From Taudactylus pleione (taxonomy: Eukaryota > Chordata > Amphibia > Anura > Myobatrachidae): 64,000 bases of DNA. Location: positions 282,501 through 346,500 of the forward strand of contig JAUIMM010000582.1 in the NCBI GenBank assembly GCA_031769625.1, written 5' to 3'. A program made the position numbers and the translations under genes. Positions within the stretch are counted from its first letter, which is position 1. The number at the start of each line of letters is the position of its first letter. Positions 56,321-64,000 of this stretch are shown one piece after another. The notes below the pieces were generated by a model. The model searched no databases, was not told where the DNA came from, and saw only the letters and a program-made list of their open reading frames with translations.

Positions 56321-59217
56321 TGAAACTGGCTGAAAAAGCACATGTCTGGTGTGTGAGGGGACAGACTGGCTGAGAGAGCACATGTCTGGTGTGTGAGGGG
56401 ACTGAGACTGGCTGAGAGAGCACATGTCTGGTGTGTGAGGGGACTGAGACTGGCTGAGAGAGCACATGTCTGGTGTGTGAGGGGACTGAGACTGGCTGAG
56501 AGAGCACATGTCTGGTGTGTGAGGGGACTGAGACTGGCTGAGAGAGCACATGTCTGGTGTGTGAGGGGACTGAGACTGGCTGAGAGAGCACATGTCTGGT
56601 GTGTGAGGGGACTGAGACTGGCTGAGAGAGCACATGTCTGGTGTGTGAGGGGACTGAGACTGGCTGAGAGAGCACATGTCTGGTGTGTGAGGGGACTGCG
56701 ACTGGCTGAGAGAGCACATGTCTGGTGTGTGAGGGGACTGCGACTGGCTGAGAGAGCACATGTCTGGTGTGTGAGGGGACTGCGACTGGCTGAGAGAGCA
56801 CATGTCTGGTGTGTGAGGGGACTGCGACTGGCTGAGAGAGCACATGTCTGGTGTGTGAGGGGACTGAGACTGGCTGAGAGAGCACATGTCTGGTGTGTGA
56901 GGGGACTGCGACTGGCTGAGAGAGCACATGTCTGGTGTGTGAGGGGACTGAGACTGGCTGAGAGAGCACATGTCTGGTGTGTGAGGGGACTGAGACTGGC
57001 TGAGAGAGCACATGTCTGGTGTGTGAGGGGACTGAGACTGGCTGAGAGAGCACATGTCTGGTGTGTGAGGGGACTGAGACTGGCTGAGAGAGCACATGTC
57101 TGGTGTGTGAGGGGACTGAGACTGGCTGAGAGAGCACATGTCTGGTGTGTGAGGGGACTGAGACTGGCTGAGAGAGCACATGTCTGGTGTGTGAGGGGAC
57201 TGAGACTGGCTGAGAGAGCACATGTCTGGTGTGTGAGGGGACTGAGACTGGCTGAGAGAGCACATGTCTGGTGTGTGAGGGGACTGAGACTGGCTGAGAG
57301 AGCACATGTCTGGTGTGTGAGGGGACTGAGACTGGCTGAGAGAGCACATGTCTGGTGTGTGAGGGGACTGAGACTGGCTGAGAGAGCACATGTCTGGTGT
57401 GTGAGGGGACTGAGACTGGCTGAGAGAGCACATGTCTGGTGTGTGAGGGGACTGCGACTGGCTGAGAGAGCACATGTCTGGTGTGTGAGGGGACTGCGAC
57501 TGGCTGAGAGAGCACATGTCTGGTGTGTGAGGGGACTGCGACTGGCTGAGAGAGCACATGTCTGGTGTGTGAGGGGACTGCGACTGGCTGAGAGAGCACA
57601 TGTCTGGTGTGTGAGGGGACTGAGACTGGCTGAGAGAGCACATGTCTGGTGTGTGAGGGGACTGAGACTGGCTGAGAGAGCACATGTCTGGTGTGTGAGG
57701 GGACTGTGACTGGCTGAGAGAGCACATGTCTGGTGTGTGAGGGGACTGAGACTGGCTGAGAGAGCACATGTCTGGTGTGTGAGGGGACTGCGACTGGCTG
57801 AGAGAGCACATGTCTGGTGTGTGAGGGGACTGCGACTGGCTGAGAGAGCACATGTCTGGTGTGTGAGGGGACTGCGACTGGCTGAGAGAGCACATGTCTG
57901 GTGTGTGAGGGGACTGCGACTGGCTGAGAGAGCACATGTCTGGTGTGTGAGGGGACTGCGACTGGCTGAGAGAGCACATGTCTGGTGTGTGAGGGGATTG
58001 CGACTGGCTGAGAGAGCACATGTCTGGTGTGTGAGGGGACTGAGACTGGCTGAGAGAGCACATGTCTGGTGTGTGAGGGGACTGCGACTGGCTGAGAGAG
58101 CACATGTCTGGTGTGTGAGGGGACTGCGACTGGCTGAGAGAGCACATGTCTGGTGTGTGAGGGGACTGAGACTGGCTGAGAGAGCACATGTCTGGTGTGT
58201 GAGGGGACTGAGACTGGCTGAGAGAGCACATGTCTGGTGTGTGAGGGGACTGAGACTGGCTGAGAGAGCACATGTCTGGTGTGTGAGGGGACTGAGACTG
58301 GCTGAGAGAGCACATGTCTGGTGTGTGAGGGGACTGAGACTGGCTGAGAGAGCACATGTCTGGTGTGTGAGGGGACTGAGACTGGCTGAGAGAGCACATG
58401 TCTGGTGTGTGAGGGGACTGAGACTGGCTGAGAGAGCACATGTCTGGTGTGTGAGGAGACTGCGACTGGCTGAGAGAGCACATGTCTGGTGTGTGAGGGG
58501 ACTGCGACTGGCTGAGAGAGCACATGTCTGGTGTGTGAGGGGACTGCGACTGGCTGAGAGAGCACATGTCTGGTGTGTGAGGGGACTGCGACTGGCTGAG
58601 AGAGCACATGTCTGGTGTGTGAGGGGACTGCGACTGGCTGAGAGAGCACATGTCTGGTGTGTGAGGGGACTGCGACTGGCTGAGAGAGCACATGTCTGGT
58701 GTGTGAGGGGACTGCGACTGGCTGAGAGAGCACATGTCTGGTGTGTGAGGGGACTGAGACTGGCTGAGAGAGCACATGTCTGGTGTGTGAGGGGACTGAG
58801 ACTGGCTGAGAGAGCACATGTCTGGTGTGTGAGGGGACTGAGACTGGCTGAGAGAGCACATGTCTGGTGTGTGAGGGGACTGAGACTGGCTGAGAGAGCA
58901 CATGTCTGGTGTGTGAGGGGACTGAGACTGGCTGAGAGAGCACATGTCTGGTGTGTGAGGGGACTGAGACTGGCTGAGAGAGCACATGTCTGGTGTGTGA
59001 GGGGACTGAGACTGGCTGAGAGAGCACATGTCTGGTGTGTGAGGGGACTGAGACTGGATGAGAGAGCACATGTCTGGTGTGTGAGGGGACTGAGACTGGC
59101 TGAGAGAGCACATGTCTGGTGTGAGGGGACTGAGACTGGCTGAGAGAGCACATGTCTGGTGTGTGAGGGGACTGCGACTGGCTGAGAGAGCACATGTCTG
59201 GTGTGTGAGGGGACTGG
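56321..59217. repeat. 42-bp minisatellite, about 69 copies, near-identical
   Basis: Unit contains GGGGACTGAGACTGGCTGAG, AGAGCACATGTCTGG and TGTGTGA. Most units differ only at one base (GACTGAGAC or GACTGCGAC), with rare extra changes. The 42-bp unit is 14 codons and is stop-free in three minus and at least one plus frame, giving open frames of 1026-1077 codons (minus) and 438-468 codons (plus). Simultaneous openness in several frames marks these as artefacts, not a real repetitive protein. There is no splice or promoter context. Confidence 0.97.
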
Positions 59218-60126
59218 AAAGTAGGCTGTGAGGAGTGCAGCACCTGGGATTGTTTGCAGGGCTGTGACCAGAAGCCAAGCCCAGTGAGACAGAGAAAGAA
59301 GGATGTGCAAGGACTGAGACGCCCGCTCTGAGCGTCTTCACATGCTGTAATACCGTTTGGTGGGTCTTTAGTCGTAATAATCGGTCGCAACATCAAAACT
59401 TACACCAGCCCCATGCTGGGTGCAGATTGTCCGTCTAAGTATGGCCGTTAATGTGAGCAATGAAGCGTCTGAGTACACAATCCACTTCAGTAACACACCT
59501 GCGACACTCCCAGTCACCGACCAGGAACACCCAGCACGTCTAAAATATACATCTGATTCCGTGCGTCTCATTTGCAAAAGCGGCTCCGTGCGCGCGCACC
59601 ATGTAACACTCGCGCCATAAGAGTTTTTAGGGTAATTTTGCGCACAAGAAGCAGAAAACAAACTTGCCGAATTCTGTGCGCCTTGACATTGGTGCGACTG
59701 AGTTAATGTTGTCAGTGCCGTCAAAGGGCTTCTGAGAGCCTTTTGCCGATCCTGCCCCCTAAGCACATGACGTCGCACAGAAGGGGCGGGGCCTCCAGCA
59801 CCAGGAAGTGCAGCACTGCCCGGAATGCCCAAGCGGCTGTACTTACAGTCGGCAGAGTGAATGGCGTACTTGGAGCGTCCATAGGGTGCACAGCCGCAGT
59901 GATACTGGCTGCAGGGCACCGTATAAGTGTTGATATTCAACGCGTCGAGGGAAATTGAGGCAGCCGTCTAGGTTGGTAGATGTAACAAAAATCATGCCAG
60001 CGTTTATGTTGTGTAATGTACGCCCCAATACCACAAGCGTGCAGAGGGCGAGAAGGGCGGCACTCATAGCTGTCGCTGCTGGTCACAGAATAACTTGTCT
60101 GACTGCAGACCGGAGCCTACTCTAAA
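59218..60126. other. Unassigned sequence, no gene supported
   Basis: A 190-codon minus frame (59368-59940) is the longest non-repetitive open frame in the window. It shows no recognisable domain, and plus-strand frames overlap it. The CpG-rich text (GTGCGCGCGCACC, GACGTCGCAC) suggests an old transposon. Confidence 0.4.
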
Positions 60127-60267
60127 GGGGCCTATCCATTACAGGACTCCGTGAACAATCTGGTCAAAACCAGGAGATTTTGGTCGCATCGTACAGAAAG
60201 TCGTGTAATGGATAGCCGGCAAGGACCAGCGATGCGTGTGCATACTGGGTCCTTGCCGACCCCGACT

Positions 60268-61430
60268 CAGGGGCGTATCTACCCATTGGCCAGGATGGCA
60301 CTCACCAGGGGCGCCGGCCAAAGGGGGGCGCCATCCGGCAGTGCCACCAGCAGCCAAAGGGTGGACTACCCCACGTGCTTAAACTAGCCCCACTAGTCCC
60401 CCTGGCAGTGAGAGCGGTCTGCCTTACACAATAACAAACAGACAGCTGCCAGCTGTTATAGCAGTCAGCCAATGAGAGTCAGACAGACTCTCATTGGCTG
60501 TTGCGTCCACGGAGGGAGCCGGCTGGAGCTCACTCGTGAGTTCCGCCTTCCGGCTCCACCTGCAGCGGGTGATGGGAGAGACTTCTTGACGTCTCTCCCA
60601 TCCCATAGTGCAGAGTGAGAGTGGGCTCGGAGGAGAGGACGTCGGCAGGAACGGGGATCAGGCAAATAGCTTTTTTCTTTCTGGCACAGCATATGGGGGG
60701 AGTGTGGCTACTAGGGGGCACTCTATAGGGGGTGGCCGCTACTGGGGGCACTGTATGGGGGGTACGCTACTATGTGCACGTTATGGGGGAGGTGGCAGCT
60801 ACTGGGGGCACATTATGGGGGGGATGGCCGCTACTGGGGGCACTGTATTGGGGGGGCCGCTACTGGGGGGCACATTATGGGGTTGTGTGGCCACTACTGG
60901 GGGCACTGTATAGGGGGGCCGCTACTGGGGGGAACGTTATGGGGGGATGGCCGCTACTGGGGACACTGTATAGGCGGGGCCGCTACTGGGGGGCACGTTA
61001 TGGGGGTGTGTGGCCGCTACTGGGGACACTGGATAGGCGGGGCCGCTACTGGGGGCACGTTATGGGGGTGGTGGCCGCTACTGTGGAAACTGTATAGGGG
61101 GGGCACATTATTGGGGGGGATGGCCACTACTGGGGGCACTGTATAAGGGAGGGCTGCTATTGGGGGCACATTATGGGGAAGATGGCCCCTACTGGGGGGA
61201 CTACTACTGGGGGCACTGTATAGGGGGGACTACTACTGGGGGCAATACATAAGGGGGACTACTATTGGGGGCACTGCATAGAGGGGACTACTACTGGGGG
61301 CACTGCATAGGGGGGACTACTACTGGGGGCACTGCATAGGGGGGACTACTACTGGGGGCACTTCCTGAAATTATGGGGGCGCCAGTCCATTACCTTGCCA
61401 GGGGCGCTCGGATCCCTAGATACACCCCTG
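60268..61430 (+). mobile_element. Family E-type hAT-like element E3 with internal minisatellite
   Basis: CAGGGGCGTATCTACCC to GATACACCCCTG, with an exact 8-bp duplication CCCCGACT (60260-60267, 61431-61438). After the left end are GGGGCGCCGGCC, a CAATGAGAGTCAGACAGACT palindrome with CTCTCATTGG, and paired GGGAGAGAC / GTCTCTCCC. A minisatellite then fills most of the second half. No transposase. Confidence 0.9.
60697..61375. repeat. 30-50-bp G-rich minisatellite inside E3
   Basis: GCTACTGGGGGCAC, (G)TTATGGGGG or TGTATAGGGGGG and GGCCGCTACTGGGG recur with variable spacing. In the last part the unit shortens to about 30 bp (GGGGACTACTACTGGGGGCA). Long plus-strand frames (up to 124 codons) are artefacts. 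Confidence 0.9.
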
Positions 61431-61779
61431 CCCCGACTATCTACTGAACATGCCTGTCAACCTGACGACGCTTGTAAGGTTCAGCATGGTCAGAGATAGG
61501 AGGTCGGGCTCCTGCAATGAATGACGTTCGGTGAATGCTGTTCAGTGTGGCCACCGCACCTCAGCGACCTGAAGGTCTGAACGCTAGACGTTCAGTCTTT
61601 CAGGTCGCCTAGTGGATAGGCCCATTTACACACAGTACACAATATTGTTACAGGGATTTACGTATAAACTGCAGATGGAGTGTGTGTGTGTATTTGTCCT
61701 TTTCGGAGACGTCATGCAGCGGTCTGCGCTGGTGTGCCTAACTTTTCACCGATTGGGACTGGCATCGGCCAACGGGATT

Positions 61780-62160
61780 TAGTCACAGTAGAGGTATTCC
61801 TTATAATTTCCTGTCTTGACTACTGTAGCCTACTCCTGTCTGGCAGCCTGCTCACTAATCCGGCCCCTCGCCAATCCATCTGCGACATGACGGAGCGCCG
61901 TTTGCTGCAGCCCATATCTACCACAATCAATAACTAGAAGTCTTTCATACTTATCTCATCTCAAAATACTCTCCCCCTCGCCCTCCTACCTCTGACCTGC
62001 TTCTCGCCTTGTGCCCGGTAATGCACACTCACTGCCGCCTACCAGACTTTACCCACTTATGGAATTCACCGCCGCTACGATCAGACTCTCCCCCAAACTT
62101 AAAATCTGCGCTACAGAGGTCTGGTGCTTTATAAATGATAATAATATTGATTAATTAAGA
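61780..62160 (+). mobile_element. Second L2-like LINE 3' remnant
   Basis: A short frame gives the LDYCSLLLSG-type motif seen in the reverse transcriptase of L2/CR1 LINEs (near 61,815-61,845). Decayed text follows (CTTATGGAATTCACCGC; CCCAAACTTAAAA) and then GGTGCTTTATAAATGATAAT, the L2-like 3' tail. Frames are broken. It is a degraded fragment. Confidence 0.75.
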
Positions 62161-62360
62161 CTGTAACCTTCCCTCCCCTCTTCAGCTTGTGTGACAGGAC
62201 TGCTCATACCCGCTGAGGGTGAGTGCGCGGCGTGCCAGCCAGGCCCCTGTGGCTGCGGGACCTAGAGGTGGCGAGACCCTCCGAGGAAATCCCCGGGTGC
62301 CCAATGGGCCAGCCTGACACTGCTGATATTACATCTAAACGTGGAGATGTCACTTACCTA

Positions 62361-64000
62361 GGTATTAATAAGTGTCCCCTATAGCTCTATAAATAAGCAG
62401 ATAATGTTCCCCTATAGCTGTATAAATAAGCAGATAATGTTCCCCTATATCTGTATAAATAAGCAGATAATGTTCCCCTATAGCCAAACAATCAGAAACT
62501 GTTCCCTATAGCCATTTAACCAATCAGATAGTGTTGCCCTATAGCCATATAACCAATCAGATAGTGTTCCCCTATAGCCATATAACCAGATAGTGTTCCC
62601 CTATAGCCATATAACCAGATAGTGCTCCCCTATAGCCATATAACAATCAGATAATGTTCCCCTATAGCCATATAACCAGATAGTGTTCCCCTATAGCCAT
62701 ATAACCAATCAGATAATGTTCCCCTATAGCCATACAACCAATCAGATAATGTTCCCCTATAGCCATATAACCAGATAGTGTTCCCCTATAGCCATATAAC
62801 CAATCTGGTAGTGTTCCCCTATAGCCATATAACCAATCAGATAGTGCTCCCCATTAGCGGTATAATAAATCAGATAGTGCTCCCCTATAGCCATATAACC
62901 AATCAGATAGTGTTGCCCTATAGCCATATAACCAATCAGATAGTGCTCCCCTATAGCCATATAACCAATCAGATAGTGTTCCCCTATAGCCATATAACCA
63001 GATAGTGTTCCCCTATAGCCATATAACCAGATAGTGCTCCCCTATAGCCATATAACATCAGATAATGTTCCCCTATAGCCATATAACCAGATAGTGTTCC
63101 CCTATAGCCATATAACCAATCAGATAATGTTCCCCTATAGCCATACAACCAATCAGATAATGTTCCCCTATAGCCATATAACCAGATAGTGTTCCCCTAT
63201 AGCCATATAACCAATCTGGTAGTGTTCCCCTATAGCCATATAACCAATCAGATAGTGTTCCCCTATAGCCATATAACCAATCAGGTAGTGTTCCCCTATA
63301 GCCATATAACCAATCAGATTGTGTTCCCCTATAGCCATATAACCAATCTGATAGTGCTCCCCTATAGCCATATAACCAATCAGATAGTGCTCCCCATTAG
63401 CGGTATAATAAATCAGATTGTGTTCCCCTATAGCCATATAACCAATCAGATAGTGTTCCCATATAGCATATATAACCAATCAGATAGTGTTCCCATATAG
63501 CCATATAACCAATCAGATAGTGTTCCCCTATAGCCATATAACCAATCAGATAGTGCTCCCCATTAGCGGTATAATAAATCAGATAGTGTTCCCATATAGC
63601 CATATAACCAATCAGATAGTGTTCCCCTATAGCCATATAACCAATCAGATAGTGTTCCCCTATAGCATATATAACCAATCAGATAGTGTTCCCCTATAGC
63701 CATATAACCAGATAGTTCCCCTATAGCCATATAACCAATCAGATAGTGTTCCCCTATAGCATATATAACCAATCTGATAGTGTTCCCCTATAGCCATATA
63801 ACCAATCTGATAGTGTTCCCCTATAGCCATATAACCAATCAGGTAGTGTTCCCCTATAGCCATATAACCAATCAGATAGTGCTCCCCTATAGCCATATAA
63901 CCAATCAGATAATGTTCCCCTATAGCCATATAACCAGATAGTGTTCCCCTATAGCTGTATAACCAATCAGATAGTATACCCCTATAGCTGTATAACCAAT
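62361..64000. repeat. 33-bp minisatellite, runs off the window, about 50 copies
   Basis: CAGATAGTGTTCCCCTATAG plus CCATATAACCAAT per unit, with 28-29-bp variants lacking CAATC. A marker unit with CATTAGCGGTATAATAAAT recurs near 62,853, 63,391 and 63,565, and a block around 62,740-62,850 repeats around 63,160-63,260, indicating segmental duplication within the array. Thirty-three bases is 11 codons, stop-free on both strands in places. The end lies beyond 64,000. Confidence 0.95.

Larger units (their letters stand above)
60127..61623. mobile_element. Family J MITE, split by hAT element E3
   Basis: The left end GGGGCCTATCCATTAC pairs with CCTAGTGGATAGGCCC at the right. The internal arms include a GGTCCTTGCCG / CAAGGACC pair. 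Without E3 and one duplication copy it is about 326 bp. The 3-bp flanks do not match clearly. Confidence 0.72.

Noticed and set aside
56108..59396. 1026-1077-codon open frames as a repetitive secreted protein gene
   Set aside because: Three frames on one strand and another on the opposite strand are open at once, purely because the 42-bp unit lacks stops. No intron, promoter or polyadenylation context was seen.
59368..59940. 190-codon minus-strand gene
   Set aside because: It is the longest non-repetitive open frame but shows no domain, signal peptide or splice context I recognise. CpG-rich transposon-like text and overlapping plus-strand frames make chance openness more likely.

Overview
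The window looks like non-coding DNA from a large, repeat-rich vertebrate genome. A frog (anuran amphibian) is my best guess. The reasons are the dense non-autonomous DNA transposons (palindromic MITEs with TTTACTAAG / CTTAGTAAA ends, hAT-like ends of the CAGGGGCGTATCTA type, GGGCCTGATTCAG-ended elements), L2-type LINE 3' ends, and long minisatellites. The frog assignment is inference from familiarity with such repeats, not a search result. I find no protein-coding exon, tRNA, rRNA or CRISPR array that I can defend. The long open frames (17.1-18.6, 30.8-33.1, 53.9-55.0 and 56.1-59.3 kb) all lie in tandem repeats that happen to lack stop codons.

Layout. 1-16 kb is a patchwork of small DNA transposons, often nested. 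Here are four copies of an unusual ~520-555-bp element made of about eleven consecutive hairpins (family A; seven copies in the window). There are also copies of a sister family B and of a ~520-bp hAT-like family D whose core is degenerate telomere-like (TTAGGG-related) sequence. A 3-kb inverted-repeat element (10.85-13.88 kb) contains three later insertions. 17-21.7 kb holds three minisatellites. 21.7-30.8 kb is mostly unique-looking sequence with scattered transposons. 30.8-34.7 kb holds two further minisatellites ending at an L2 LINE 3' end. 35-43.4 kb is again transposon patchwork. 43.8-50.1 kb is one 40-bp minisatellite in two sequence subtypes. 51-56 kb holds hAT-like elements, including one of 2.37 kb. 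56.3-59.2 kb is a near-perfect 42-bp minisatellite. 60.1-61.6 kb is a hAT-like element carrying its own minisatellite and nested in another MITE. 62.4-64 kb is a 33-bp minisatellite that runs off the window. By my estimate tandem arrays cover roughly 18-19 kb.

Target-site duplications (TSDs) read by eye allow assignment. Families A and B and two short elements show 3-bp duplications and GGGCC-type ends, fitting the PIF/Harbinger superfamily. Families D, E and F show 8-bp or near-8-bp duplications, fitting hAT. None carries a transposase, so all would depend on enzymes supplied elsewhere. Nesting gives relative ages at several sites. Long stretches without repeats are listed as unique-looking; a few could hold conserved non-coding elements, but that needs alignment.
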